64,000 nucleotides of DNA from Gracilimonas sp040117685 (GCF_040117685.2 NZ_JBEDYP020000009.1:129065-193064), one strand, 5' to 3'; positions 31,152 through 41,367 are shown, counted from the stretch's first letter. Numbers and translations are program-made. Notes: a model not told the origin generated them from the letters alone.

Positions 31152-33689
31152 TTAAATCTTCAGGCATATGATAGTAGTATCATCCGCCAATTGATAGTTA
31201 CTGAATTTCTGAACAGTCCGTTTTATTTCCTGTGCAATTTCATTTGCCGACAGGGTTTCCGTATCAATGGATTCTATCAGTCGCGGCACTTCATCAAAAC
31301 CAAAACGTTCACCTTTTTCATTCACTGCTTCCGGCAATCCGTCTGAATAAAGCAGGAAGAAGTCACCTTTCTTCATGGTGATGGTTTCGGCATTGTATTT
31401 AACCCCTGTTTTTAGTCCTAAAGGGTAAGAAGGGGCCGGCGTATGGATGTATTCTGCAAGCCCGTTTCTTTTTAGAATAGGGCGGCAGTGTCCCGCATTG
31501 GCTATACTCATTTTCATAGAACCAAAATCATAACGAGCCAGCGCACAGGTAATAAATGTTCTTTTGTCTGTTCTCGAAAATATCGGTTCGGTAATCTGCG
31601 ACAATACCTCATCCGGCATGTCTTCTTTCATTCTGGACAGCAGCAATCCACTCGTAAATACAGCCGGCATGGCCGCACGCATCGCCTTGCCCGAAACATC
31701 CACCACAGCCATGGTTAAAGATGTTACCTCGCCTTGTTCATTTTCTGAAAGTACGTAATCAAAGTAATCACCCCCTACCTCAAAAGACGGCAGAAAAAAC
31801 CCATAAACATCAATTCCATCAGCTTTTGGCGGTTGAAGAGGCATCAGTTTGTATTGGCTTTCGCGAGCTATCTCTATTTCTTTTTCAACCCGCAGATGCT
31901 GGGCTATTCGTTCCTCATATTCAGGGATGTATCCGCCAACTTCGGAAACGGAGAAACCATATCGGTAAGCGATAAACCCATAAACTAATGGCCCGGCCAA
32001 AATAAATGCCTGTACCCAACTTACATAAGCTACTTCCATTGACTCAGAACCGATGTAGGGCTGTATCATATAGAACACATTGAAGAACCATAAAGCAGTA
32101 CACACACTGAGTAATCCAAACTCACGAATGGCATAAATCAGTACAATGGCTATACCCAGGTAAATGGCCAGATCTTCAAATACCGAACCGCTTGTACCTA
32201 TAAGACGCCCTAACACGGTTATACAAACTCCACTGAATATGATCGAAAGAATTCCGACTAACCAATCCCGTTTAACCCAATGATTAATAATGGAGTAAAC
32301 AAAACCAATTTGTGCAACACACACCAGCCAGGTAACCGTCATCGCACTCATATTTATTGTAAGTAGCTTAGGCTGAATACTTGCCTCTGCAAACCCAAAC
32401 TGACTATCGATTTGAATCAGGTAATCTCCCATTAAATATATCAAGGTGGACATGATCCCAATGAGAATCCCGCCAACCGCAAAACCATGGATAATACCGG
32501 CTCCTGTTTCACTGATAAAAAACTTTCGTTGCCAAAGTGCATCAATTACGTCAACCTGGCGTTGTTTCTGAGAACGGGCCAGTGCCTCCCAGCTTATATA
32601 TGCCAGTGAGCCATACAGCCCAACCACCATAGCAAACAACACACTGTTTATGGTCGCACCAAATAACCCGGCATTACTCAAAAAATCATTAAACGTGTAA
32701 TAAAAGAAAATGGCTCGCCATCCGTAGGTTGTAACCGCCACAACTATAAAGATCACAAGGGCACGTCTCCATTCTACCTTTCCTTTAAAAATGTTTTGAA
32801 TTCCAACCGTAAAAACCAGAATAGCGAGAATAAACAGGGCTGCAAACAGGGCATATGTAAAGTATAAATCACTATCGTCCTCAATTGAGGTACTTGCTTG
32901 TAAATTTTCGGGTTCAAACTGATTCATTGCAGCGAACGACTCGATACTAAAACCAAATTCTGTCCGGAAACCAAGCTCATTATCAATTTCCCGAACTACT
33001 GGTTTCAGGTTAAGTGTCAACGTTTCGGGAGTATCAGATACATCAGGTCTTCTTTTCCAGTTTATGTCAAGGGTGTTGGCACTCCCATTTTCCAGTATCA
33101 CTCTGCTATTTCGCTCTTCAAGTATTTCAAAAGAAGTGTCACCTGTGTTTTCTTCGATGATTTCGTATTTATCCAGATCATAGCCTAATGTATTTCCTAC
33201 AAGCTCGCTTGCAATTGCTAACAGTGAGTCGCCTTGTAAAAAGGTAGGGTTTGGGTTTTCATCATGGGCCTTTAATCGAATCACCCTCCCCGAATTGGAT
33301 ACATTTACCCTAAGCCGGCCAACATCATCAAATAACTGGCCTGTAGAAGCAAACATACCGTTGTTTCTATTTCTGCTGCCTATAATTGTTTCCCAGCTTT
33401 GGATATGCACGCTTGCATTGTTCAGCTTTGCCGGATTTGTTTCATCCGTTAACGTGTCTTGAAGGGTTTTCAGGTACTTCAGATGCTGTTTGCGCATCGT
33501 CATCATAGCAAGAGTATCGGCAGAGAACCCAAGCATTGGAGCAATATCTATAAGCCGTTCTTCAACGGTTTCCTTGCTTTCAGATATAGGTCCTGCTGCG
33601 TAGAATTCTATGTCGGGACGGAGAAGAAAATAGCTCACTAACCCGGCTAATCCACAAAAAAGTAATATAAAAGTACGTCGGTTTAACAA
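31152..33689 (-). CDS. membrane PP2C/SpoIIE-type serine phosphatase
   Basis: The 845-residue protein has a short N-terminal membrane helix, an extracytoplasmic region of about 240 residues, about ten membrane helices (about 275-590), a short linker helix (RVEKEIEIARESQYKLMP) and a SpoIIE/RsbU phosphatase domain (620-845) with GGDYFD, VVDVSGKAMRAAM and LLYSDGLPEA. In RsbU-type systems such a domain dephosphorylates an anti-sigma antagonist; no antagonist or anti-sigma gene is nearby. The start is TTG at 33689, as no ATG occurs before the first helix. A histidine kinase gene lies upstream on the same strand (117-bp gap). Confidence 0.85.
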   Translation of the reverse strand: MLNRRTFILLFCGLAGLVSYFLLRPDIEFYAAGPISESKETVEERLIDIAPMLGFSADTLAMMTMRKQHLKYLKTLQDTLTDETNPAKLNNASVHIQSWETIIGSRNRNNGMFASTGQLFDDVGRLRVNVSNSGRVIRLKAHDENPNPTFLQGDSLLAIASELVGNTLGYDLDKYEIIEENTGDTSFEILEERNSRVILENGSANTLDINWKRRPDVSDTPETLTLNLKPVVREIDNELGFRTEFGFSIESFAAMNQFEPENLQASTSIEDDSDLYFTYALFAALFILAILVFTVGIQNIFKGKVEWRRALVIFIVVAVTTYGWRAIFFYYTFNDFLSNAGLFGATINSVLFAMVVGLYGSLAYISWEALARSQKQRQVDVIDALWQRKFFISETGAGIIHGFAVGGILIGIMSTLIYLMGDYLIQIDSQFGFAEASIQPKLLTINMSAMTVTWLVCVAQIGFVYSIINHWVKRDWLVGILSIIFSGVCITVLGRLIGTSGSVFEDLAIYLGIAIVLIYAIREFGLLSVCTALWFFNVFYMIQPYIGSESMEVAYVSWVQAFILAGPLVYGFIAYRYGFSVSEVGGYIPEYEERIAQHLRVEKEIEIARESQYKLMPLQPPKADGIDVYGFFLPSFEVGGDYFDYVLSENEQGEVTSLTMAVVDVSGKAMRAAMPAVFTSGLLLSRMKEDMPDEVLSQITEPIFSRTDKRTFITCALARYDFGSMKMSIANAGHCRPILKRNGLAEYIHTPAPSYPLGLKTGVKYNAETITMKKGDFFLLYSDGLPEAVNEKGERFGFDEVPRLIESIDTETLSANEIAQEIKRTVQKFSNYQLADDTTIICLKI

Positions 33690-33806
33690 CGAAATGCGCC
33701 CTAATTAATCTTATGCCATTAATAATGGCCGGAGTTAATAGTAATAAAGAAAGCTACGATTTTTTGAATGCTTTGTTACTAACCATTTGACGAGATTTGA
33801 ACAAAG

Positions 33807-35612
33807 TCAGTTCTTCAGTTCCTTTTCCCGGATAAATTCAATTTTAAAGATACTTCCACTGGCCTGTGAGCTGTCCAGTATTTCAAAATCTCCTTCTAAC
33901 TGTTCGGCAAGCGTTCGGATTAGAGTTGAACCAAGTGAATTGGAATTGGTGAATTTATTGATATCAAAACCTTGTCCGTTATCAGAGATAACCATAGTTA
34001 TTCTACCGTTATCTTCGGTCATTTTTACCTTTATATTTCCATCCTCCTGATCCTTAAAAGCATGTTTATAGGCATTCACAATCAACTCATTAATGAGCAA
34101 GGAACATGGAATGGCTTGGTTGATACTCAGCGAAATTGGCTCTACCTCTGCAGAAAGTTCAATATTCTTTTGGCCGTTCATGTGCATACTGCTTATAGCT
34201 TGCAGTAAGTCATTAACATATTTATCGTAATCAATGAAGGCCAGCGATTCGCTTTCATAAAGCATCTCATGAACCAATGCTATAGATTGGATCCGCATTT
34301 GGCTGTCGCTAAGAGCTTTTTCTACTTCCGTGTTTTTGGCACTGTAGCTTTGCAGCTGAAGCAGACCTGAAATGACAGCAAGGTTATTTTTTACCCTGTG
34401 ATGAATTTCTGCCAGCATCACCTCTTTTTCTTTTAGAGATCCGCGAATTTCTTCTTCCTGTTTTTTACGTTCAGAAATATCACTGGCCACCGAAACGGTT
34501 CCTACTTTATTTCCTTGTATATCCATGAGCTCTGCCTCGGAAAACAAAACAGATAATAAATGCCCGTCTTTATGGATCAGTGAAAACTCAAAGGATTTTT
34601 TGTCTTTTCGGTTTTGCTCATACTCCTTTCCCATCTGCTTCATATTGTAAAAATCTTTCACCTGACGTTGAATCATTTCTTCAACTTTATACCCCATTAA
34701 ATCAGCAGCTGCGGAATTAACCCGGATCAGGGTTCCACCATTGTCCGTTACAAATAAAGCTTCCTGAATGGATTCAATGATATTGTCGACATATGCTTTA
34801 GAAACCGTTTTTTTCTGAAGCCCGGCCGCCATTGAGTTGAATGCTTCCGATAATTCTCCGATCTCATCTTTGGAAGTCACCCCTATTCTTTCATCCAGCT
34901 TTCCTTCACCCAGTTTTTTCGCTGTTGCGCTTAGTTTTGCCAAAGGGTTTGCAATAGATCTGTAAATATAAACAGCCAGAACAATAGCCAGCAATACCGA
35001 GCTGAGCGTAGCAATATAGTTTATTAATTCTGCTCTCTCCAGTGAGTTGGTGAGCTGAACATTTCGTTGCTCCTGAATAGATAATACAAAACTCCGTAGC
35101 TGAGTTATTTCCGGTATGATGTTATTGCGAAAGTAAGGCTCAATCGAATTGATGAACATGATGTTAGCCTGCGCAAAATCTTCTTCTCCCAGATCTAACC
35201 ATTGTTTTGCTATCGACTTATACACTTCATAGCTCATCAGCAGTTCATTCACATCCTCCGGTAACCGCTGATCCTGAACCAGCAAAGCCTCCAATTTTGC
35301 GAAGGCCGCTTCAAACTGCTCCAGCTCTCCCTCAAATTGCGATATGAGGGCTACCACAGCCGGGAGCTCCTGAACCGTATCGTAGTTTTTTTCTACTACC
35401 AGTGCCTCTCTTATTCCATTCAAAAAAATCAGGCTTTGGAATAGGCTGCGCTCCATTTCACCTGTATAAATCACAACCTCAGAAGCTTCATTGACCGACC
35501 GTAGCTGTTCCTGCCTTATTTCCGAAGTGAATTGATCAGAAATAAACCCAACAACAGCCAACAACAAACTGATGCATATAAAGCCAATGATAATTTTTGT
35601 ACCGAGTCTCAA
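33807..35612 (-). CDS. membrane sensor histidine kinase, HAMP-PAS-HisKA_2
   Basis: The 601-residue protein has helix 1 (residues 7-26), a helical sensor region (27-195, coiled and CHASE3-like), helix 2 (about 200-220), HAMP (PLAKLSATAKKLGEGKL), PAS (about 275-385) and the HisKA_2 dimerisation box EIHHRVKNNLAVISGLLQLQ with the phospho-acceptor His. The HATPase domain has NELIVNAYKHAF and DNGQGFD. HisKA_2 kinases often act in general stress or light signalling through atypical response regulators; none is present here. The start is TTG at 35612. Its neighbour, a SpoIIE phosphatase, suggests a shared stress pathway (inference). Confidence 0.87.
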   Translation of the reverse strand: MRLGTKIIIGFICISLLLAVVGFISDQFTSEIRQEQLRSVNEASEVVIYTGEMERSLFQSLIFLNGIREALVVEKNYDTVQELPAVVALISQFEGELEQFEAAFAKLEALLVQDQRLPEDVNELLMSYEVYKSIAKQWLDLGEEDFAQANIMFINSIEPYFRNNIIPEITQLRSFVLSIQEQRNVQLTNSLERAELINYIATLSSVLLAIVLAVYIYRSIANPLAKLSATAKKLGEGKLDERIGVTSKDEIGELSEAFNSMAAGLQKKTVSKAYVDNIIESIQEALFVTDNGGTLIRVNSAAADLMGYKVEEMIQRQVKDFYNMKQMGKEYEQNRKDKKSFEFSLIHKDGHLLSVLFSEAELMDIQGNKVGTVSVASDISERKKQEEEIRGSLKEKEVMLAEIHHRVKNNLAVISGLLQLQSYSAKNTEVEKALSDSQMRIQSIALVHEMLYESESLAFIDYDKYVNDLLQAISSMHMNGQKNIELSAEVEPISLSINQAIPCSLLINELIVNAYKHAFKDQEDGNIKVKMTEDNGRITMVISDNGQGFDINKFTNSNSLGSTLIRTLAEQLEGDFEILDSSQASGSIFKIEFIREKELKN

Positions 35613-35719
35613 GCCTGATAAAAATTAAAGAGTTGAACGCCTTCAATTATAGAGCTTCCTCGCAGAAAACTCTATGATCTTAAAATTAAAAAAGACTCAT
35701 GTAACAATTGGCTCCAAAC

Positions 35720-37804
35720 TTAGAAAGAGAGCAATTCCTCTATCTTACCGGTAATTTTTTCGGTAGTTGGAAGCACTGAGTTCATCAGGTTAACATTATA
35801 AGGAACAGGGATATCGGGCATGGTTATACGTTCAACCGGTGCATCCAGGTAAGTGAAGGCTTCACGCACAAGAACTGCTGCAATCTCTGCTCCGAACCCG
35901 GCTGTTTTGTTGTCCTCATGAACAATCAAACAACGGTTTGTTCGCCGAATGGAATCCAGAACAGCCTCTTTATCCCAGGGCATCAAAGTCCTTAGGTCCA
36001 GTACATCTGCAGATACTCCCAGTTTTTCTACTGCGGCTTCACTTCGTTCACACATAGCTCCCCATGTAACAATGGTAAGCTCCTCTCCTTCTCTCAGCTT
36101 TTTTGCTTTTCCAAATGGTACAATAAATTCATCACCCGGATATGGCTTTCGTGCATATTTGGCATCTAACAAATTACGGTGCTCAAAAAAGACCGTTGGG
36201 TTATTGCTTCTCATCGCTGATCTGAGCAAACCAACTGCATCTTCGGCGTTGCTTGGCATGGCTACCTGCCATCCGATGGCGTGAGTAAAAAACACTTCGT
36301 TACTCATACTGTGCCATGGATCACCACACTTGGCGAATCCGCCGGGCATACGAACTACAATGGGTGCAGCAAAACGATTGGCCGTTCTCCAACGTGTAGT
36401 TCCACAGTTGTTGAGCTGCTCTGTTGCCGGATCTGCATATTTCCTGAATTGAATCTCAGCTACCGGCATTAAGCCTGAATATGCCAAACCAACGGCCCGC
36501 CCTATAATTCCTTCTTCCGAAAGACTGGTATCGAAAACTCGATCTTGTCCAAATTCTGACTGAAGGTCCATGGTTGCTGCATGTACCCCGCCTTTCATCC
36601 CAACGTCTTCCCCAAAAACCATTACCCTTGGGTTGGTTTCAAGCTCATACTTCAGCGTACGGCGGATCGCTTCCACAATGTTAATACGCTGCTTTTCGGG
36701 CTTCGCTTCTTCAGTCGACTCCGGAAACTCATGACCTTCAACAGCAAGTCCTCCAATGGTCTGGATTTCATCTTCTGCGAAAGCAAATTTTTCAGTTTGG
36801 GATGTATCCGGTTGAGGACGATTCAATGCTGCTTCTGCCGCTTCTTCAATTGTCTCTTTTGCTTTCTTTTCCCAGTTTTTCCAGGTTTTTTCCGTGATCT
36901 GATCCGGCACCATATAGGCTTTTAGTTTTTCAAGAGGATCATTCTTCTTTTCTTTTTCGACTAACTTGTCATCTTTATACGCCTGGTTATCCTGATAAGA
37001 ATGGCCGTTTAGTCTTGGAACCGTTAAACGAATAAGAGCCGGGCCTTTTCTTCCCCGAACGTAGTCGACGGATTCTTCCAGTAACGATGCCGCTTCTTCC
37101 GGATCGGTTCCGTCGCCGTCATAGATCTTCAGGTTATTAAATGACTGAAGATTGTTACTGATCTTACCACCCGGTGTCTGATATTCGCTTGTTACGGAAA
37201 TACCATACCCATTGTCTTCAATATAGAATAACACGGGCAGGTTTTGTGTAGTAGCAATTGTCAGTGCCGACCAGAAACCATTTGTTGCAACCGAACCGTC
37301 ACCACCTAGAATTACAGAAATGGCTTTGTCATACTCTTTTTCTTTGAGCACTTTTTTACGGTATTCAATCCCCTGTGCCCAACCAATGGCAGGTGTGTAT
37401 TGGGAACCTACATCCCCGGCCATGGGTAATACTTTTGGGGCGTCGGCATCCGGTTTATTGCACACCACCCCGATATCACGCCCATCGCTATAACCGCCCG
37501 ACTTACCCATGGGCGCTGCCATGGCATCTTCTTCAGAAAGACCAAGCGTAAGTAACAGTGGACGGGAACGATAATACGCACTCGCAGAGTCGTGCTTATT
37601 TGTAAGCAACTTCCCTAATAAAATCTGGCCAAGTTCATGACCTCGAGCCGAAAACTGGTACAATACTTCTTTATTAGGAACCAGCTCATTTTCTTCCTTA
37701 TCGTCCATTGCCCTTGAGGTAAGCATAAGCCGGGCAACGTCTTTCCAGTCAACGTCTTTAGTTGTTTTGTTTTTCTTCTTTGATGCCGTTTTTTTTCTGG
37801 CCAT
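35720..37804 (-). CDS. fused E1 alpha/beta subunit of a 2-oxoacid dehydrogenase
   Basis: The 694-residue protein fuses both E1 subunits. Residues 1-345 are E1 alpha with the thiamine-diphosphate motif (GGDGSVATNGFWSAL... to EDNGYGIS). Residues 370-694 are E1 beta (INIVEAIRRTLKYEL, VFGEDVG, EIQFRKYADPA, HEDNKTAGFG). The N-terminus is lysine-rich (ARKKTASKKKNKTTK). It decarboxylates a branched-chain 2-oxoacid or pyruvate and passes acyl to a lipoyl E2, which is not encoded nearby. The best guess is branched-chain or 2-oxoisovalerate type. Fused E1 forms are known in Bacteroidota. Confidence 0.9.
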   Translation of the reverse strand: MARKKTASKKKNKTTKDVDWKDVARLMLTSRAMDDKEENELVPNKEVLYQFSARGHELGQILLGKLLTNKHDSASAYYRSRPLLLTLGLSEEDAMAAPMGKSGGYSDGRDIGVVCNKPDADAPKVLPMAGDVGSQYTPAIGWAQGIEYRKKVLKEKEYDKAISVILGGDGSVATNGFWSALTIATTQNLPVLFYIEDNGYGISVTSEYQTPGGKISNNLQSFNNLKIYDGDGTDPEEAASLLEESVDYVRGRKGPALIRLTVPRLNGHSYQDNQAYKDDKLVEKEKKNDPLEKLKAYMVPDQITEKTWKNWEKKAKETIEEAAEAALNRPQPDTSQTEKFAFAEDEIQTIGGLAVEGHEFPESTEEAKPEKQRINIVEAIRRTLKYELETNPRVMVFGEDVGMKGGVHAATMDLQSEFGQDRVFDTSLSEEGIIGRAVGLAYSGLMPVAEIQFRKYADPATEQLNNCGTTRWRTANRFAAPIVVRMPGGFAKCGDPWHSMSNEVFFTHAIGWQVAMPSNAEDAVGLLRSAMRSNNPTVFFEHRNLLDAKYARKPYPGDEFIVPFGKAKKLREGEELTIVTWGAMCERSEAAVEKLGVSADVLDLRTLMPWDKEAVLDSIRRTNRCLIVHEDNKTAGFGAEIAAVLVREAFTYLDAPVERITMPDIPVPYNVNLMNSVLPTTEKITGKIEELLSF

Positions 37805-37823
37805 AAATAAAACTCTTTACTGC

Positions 37824-38936
37824 TTACTTCTTAGTTACTTCTAAAAATGATTGTTCGAAATGATCCATTTCTTCAGACAAACCTACTGTAATCCTGATAC
37901 AATTCGGCAATCCAAAAGCATTGATTCGGCGCAGAATCACTCCCTTTTCCAGCATGTTTTGGGTAAACTCAATCGCTTCATCTTCTGATGGAAGAACCAT
38001 CATCACCGAATTTGAAATTGATTTAACGTAATCCACATTATGCTTATCAAAAAATTTATACAAACGCTCCTTACTTTCTTCTACAACATCAATGCTTTTT
38101 TGCAGAAACTCATGATCGTTGTATGCTGCGAGAGCGGCTGCTTGTCCCAGGGTTGTAGGCTCAAAAGTTAGCTTTGTCTTCATCATATTACTGATGAATT
38201 CTTCATTGGCAATGGCATATCCCACTCTGAATCCAGCAAGTCCATAAGCTTTCGAAAATGTTCTTAATACAATGATATTGTCATGCTCATAATCCAGAGC
38301 TTGTGGATAATCCTCAACGCCCTTTGTGTACTCGAAGTAGGCTTCGTCCATCACCACAAGCACATCTTCCGGTACTTGCTTCATGAACCATTCAAATTCT
38401 TCCTTGTTGATATAAGTACCGGTAGGGTTATTGGGGTTGGCAATATACACCATTTTGGTATGCTCATCGATGGCATTGGCAATGGCTTTTACATCATAGC
38501 GGTAATCCGGCGTCATCGGAATTCTTTTCAGGTGAACTCCCCGAACACCAATCTGCACAAAAAATCCCACGAAGGTCGCATCGGCCGTTACAGCGTTTTC
38601 CTTATTCAGAAAGAACGTTTTACAGAGAATGGAAATAATACTTTCTGATCCGGAAGCAAGTAACACGTTTTCGCTTTTCACCCCATTTCGTTCTGCAATG
38701 GCCGCACGAAGTTCTCTGGCAACCGGATCCGGATAATCCTGAATTTCTTTAAACGCCTCATCAATTGCATTTTTTACTTTTGGGCTGCATCCCAATCGGT
38801 TCTCGTTGGAAGCAAGTTTGGCTATTTTGGTGGGTTTGTATAAATCTGCTACTTCTGCAATAGTTTTACCCGCAACATAAGGTTTTAGTGTTTCTATATT
38901 ACTGGGTACTAACGGTTTACCAGTTTTTGTAGTCAT
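37824..38936 (-). CDS. hisC: histidinol-phosphate aminotransferase
   Basis: The 370-residue fold-type I PLP enzyme has NENRLGCSP (44-52), the ANPNNPTG motif (166-173), DEAYFEY (197-203) and the PLP lysine in FSKAYGLAGFRVGYA (K229). This fits HisC, step seven of histidine synthesis, though related aromatic aminotransferases share these motifs. It is isolated from other his genes. It lies 19 nt upstream of the E1 gene on the same strand and may be co-transcribed with it. Confidence 0.82.
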   Translation of the reverse strand: MTTKTGKPLVPSNIETLKPYVAGKTIAEVADLYKPTKIAKLASNENRLGCSPKVKNAIDEAFKEIQDYPDPVARELRAAIAERNGVKSENVLLASGSESIISILCKTFFLNKENAVTADATFVGFFVQIGVRGVHLKRIPMTPDYRYDVKAIANAIDEHTKMVYIANPNNPTGTYINKEEFEWFMKQVPEDVLVVMDEAYFEYTKGVEDYPQALDYEHDNIIVLRTFSKAYGLAGFRVGYAIANEEFISNMMKTKLTFEPTTLGQAAALAAYNDHEFLQKSIDVVEESKERLYKFFDKHNVDYVKSISNSVMMVLPSEDEAIEFTQNMLEKGVILRRINAFGLPNCIRITVGLSEEMDHFEQSFLEVTKK

Positions 38937-39087
38937 TAAGCCTTAACTTACTATTTAGGATTTCTAACAGTGTGCAAATTTACCACTAAAAAAGCGCTTT
39001 TTCCAAGCTCGCTCCAACTTATCCGAACTATTTGTAAATGCAATTGTTTTCACCTTTAAATCATCTAATCAAATCCACAATCATTTT

Positions 39088-39783
39088 ATGAGTAAGACGA
39101 TTTTAGTTACCGGTGCCAGCCGCGGTATAGGGTATGAAACTGCATTAAAGCTGGCCTTAGAAAACAATACCGTAATTGCTACTGCCCGGTCTGAGGATAA
39201 GTTACAGAAACTATCAAATGCTGCGGAAAATGGGACAATCATTCCGATTACAGCCGACCTCACCAAATCGGAGGATATCGGCAAAATTGCTGAAGCGGTA
39301 GAGGACACCGATGGATTGGACGGGTTAATTAATAATGCCGGGGCCGTTCACCGGGAAGCTTTTATGGATACCAACATTGAAGTATTCAAAAAACTTATGG
39401 ATGTGAATGTATATGGGATTGTTCGACTTACCCAGACATTGAAACCTCACATGAATAAAGGAAGTCACATACTTAACATTTCCAGCATGTCAGGTTATCA
39501 GGGGAGCCTGAAGTTTGGAGGATTATCAGCATATGGAGCGGCCAAAGCGGCAGTGGTTGGCTTATCGGAAGTACTGAGTGCAGAATTCGCAGAAGATAAC
39601 ATTGCCGTTAATTGTTTGTGCATCGGGGCAGTACAAACCGAAATGCTGGAAAATGCCTTTCCCGGTTTTGAAGCCCCCGTTTCTCCAAAGCAGATGGGTG
39701 ATTATATAGCCAACTTCATCTTAACAGGCCATCAATTTTATAACGGAAAAGTATTACCGGTAGCATTAAATGATCCGGGTTAG
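39088..39783 (+). CDS. short-chain dehydrogenase/reductase (classical SDR)
   Basis: The 231-residue protein has TGASRGIG (8-15) for NAD(P) binding, NNAGA, the catalytic serine in ISSMSG and the YGAAK (YxxxK) pair. The length is that of a classical SDR. The substrate cannot be inferred. It diverges from hisC (151-bp gap) and is followed 67 nt later by a small secreted protein gene. Confidence 0.88.
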   Translation: MSKTILVTGASRGIGYETALKLALENNTVIATARSEDKLQKLSNAAENGTIIPITADLTKSEDIGKIAEAVEDTDGLDGLINNAGAVHREAFMDTNIEVFKKLMDVNVYGIVRLTQTLKPHMNKGSHILNISSMSGYQGSLKFGGLSAYGAAKAAVVGLSEVLSAEFAEDNIAVNCLCIGAVQTEMLENAFPGFEAPVSPKQMGDYIANFILTGHQFYNGKVLPVALNDPG

Positions 39784-39850
39784 TACAGGATGGTATTGGC
39801 ATTTATTATTTACTAACTTCGGTAAAACCAAAAAAAACTAAGAGACTCTA

Positions 39851-40516
39851 ATGCGTATACTTTCAGCATTATTACTTTGCTTCACAATTATCTTTTCAGC
39901 ATACGAAGAAACTAAAGGTCAAACCATTGAGCTTCTGGCTGGTAATACACTGAACGGAGCTGTAAACGGGACTTTATTAGGAGGGGCTACGATGGCTTTA
40001 AATAATAGCTCTGATTTTGCTCCTTTACGTGTTGGGGTCGGGCTTGGAACTTTATATGGAGTTGGAGTGGGAGCTTACGACATTGCCTCTTCAGGTGGAC
40101 AGCAGCTGATTGTGCAGGGTTTATTTAATGATGGAAACAACACCAGCATTATTGTTTTACTGGATACTTTTTATGGAGCCGCTGCAGGTGCTGTGGTTAC
40201 TACTTCCGTGATGTTGGTTGCTAATGAACCGTTAGTAGAAGGATTGCAATATGGAGCGGGAATTGGTGCCTGGGTGGGTTTCGGAGTTGGACTTATTGAT
40301 GCCTTTGCCCTGTCAAAGCGAGTTACCCCCACCAGTACTGCAATGAAGAGTTCAGTTCCTTCGGCTGATGGATTAGTTGGTATTCGATTTAATGATAAAA
40401 CCAGCCTTGGATTGGTTTCGCCTACAATAACCACGACCTATCAAACAACCGATAGCGGTTTATCGCGCAAGTTTAACCCTTCTGTGAACTTGTTAAACCT
40501 AAAGGTTAATCTTTAG
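39851..40516 (+). CDS. unknown secreted glycine-rich protein
   Basis: I do not recognise this family. The 221-residue protein starts with a signal-like segment (MRILSALLLCFTIIFSAYE). It then has three hydrophobic, glycine- and alanine-rich stretches (GAVNGTLLGGATMAL, GVGLGTLYGVGVGA, GAGIGAWVGFGVGLI) of glycine-zipper character. Such stretches occur in membrane-inserting or outer-membrane-associated proteins. The C-terminus ends in LLNLKVNL without the aromatic residue usual for outer-membrane barrels. Its end overlaps the convergent SGNH hydrolase gene by 11 bp. Confidence 0.65.
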   Translation: MRILSALLLCFTIIFSAYEETKGQTIELLAGNTLNGAVNGTLLGGATMALNNSSDFAPLRVGVGLGTLYGVGVGAYDIASSGGQQLIVQGLFNDGNNTSIIVLLDTFYGAAAGAVVTTSVMLVANEPLVEGLQYGAGIGAWVGFGVGLIDAFALSKRVTPTSTAMKSSVPSADGLVGIRFNDKTSLGLVSPTITTTYQTTDSGLSRKFNPSVNLLNLKVNL

Positions 40517-41363
40517 GCTCTGCCAGTTTTTTAATAATTGCCTTCGTTGTTTCCATATGTCCGGAAAGTGAATGGTGCAGGCCGTCGGGAAGGTAGTTCC
40601 ATGCATTAGGCTCATCCTCACCCATTCGTTTTGCCGTGGCATCTACAATAGCTCCTTGTTTACCGGAAACCACGTCTTGAACCGGACCTAAATCTTCAGG
40701 TTTAATCGTGAAATCGTAAAGCAGATTCTCTTCCAGCATTTCATCTATAACGGGAGCAGGTGTAATCCAGATCAATGGGTTTTCCACTCTTGATTCCAAT
40801 ACTGATTGGATGGTCTCTATATTCTCCCAGGTTTCGGAAAGAGGTAACAACGTTCGGTCCGGAGCGATATTCAAACGCTGAGCATCAAATGTACCCAAAG
40901 CTACAATCACCCAATCCGGCTCATGAACTACCACATCCCGGTCAATTCGGCGAAGAGCTTCAGCGGTTGTATTGTAAGAAACACCTGCGTTAATGAAATT
41001 GAAGTTGGCCTTTTCCACCGAAATTTCCAGTACATGTTTTAAAATAGTAAACCAGCCTTGTGCATCTTCCGTGTTTGAGTCACCGAAGGCTACTATAGTC
41101 TCCTCATCATCCATGGGTAGCTTATCAAGGCAATCAACAATTTCGTCTTCTTTCAGGATTTCAAGAGCAGCCTGCCTGGCATTTTCATCATAGTTCTCTC
41201 TGTACTCTTTTAGCTCTTCTTCTGTAATTCCAAATAAACCGGCTTCCGATTTTGAGTCATTTTTTCCGGGGAAAAGAGGAATTCTTTTCGCAATGTGATA
41301 GAAAGGCAGCATGAACTGCTCAAGAATTCCTTTTTCTTCGTCGGTCGCTTTTTTACTCGCCAT
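40506..41363 (-). CDS. SGNH/GDSL-family hydrolase
   Basis: The 285-residue protein has block I AFGDSNTE (serine nucleophile), the NAGVSYNT block II glycine/asparagine, a modified block III (ALGTFDAQ instead of GxND) and the catalytic Asp/His in DGLHHSLSGH. It has no signal peptide, so it should be cytoplasmic. An N-terminal helical segment of about 90 residues precedes the domain. The substrate is unknown. It lies 4 nt after the sirtuin gene in an operon with the acyl-CoA dehydrogenase, so an esterase or deacylase role is plausible. Confidence 0.8.
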   Translation of the reverse strand: MASKKATDEEKGILEQFMLPFYHIAKRIPLFPGKNDSKSEAGLFGITEEELKEYRENYDENARQAALEILKEDEIVDCLDKLPMDDEETIVAFGDSNTEDAQGWFTILKHVLEISVEKANFNFINAGVSYNTTAEALRRIDRDVVVHEPDWVIVALGTFDAQRLNIAPDRTLLPLSETWENIETIQSVLESRVENPLIWITPAPVIDEMLEENLLYDFTIKPEDLGPVQDVVSGKQGAIVDATAKRMGEDEPNAWNYLPDGLHHSLSGHMETTKAIIKKLAEPKD

Positions 41364-41367
41364 TTTG

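Noticed and set aside
33715..33729. GCCATT/AATGGC inverted repeat between the phosphatase and kinase genes
   Set aside because: The 6-bp stem in AT-rich sequence without a T tract is too weak to call.
38937..39087. Possible TAnnTTTG promoters in the hisC/SDR divergent region
   Set aside because: Only partial matches with wrong spacing were found on either strand.
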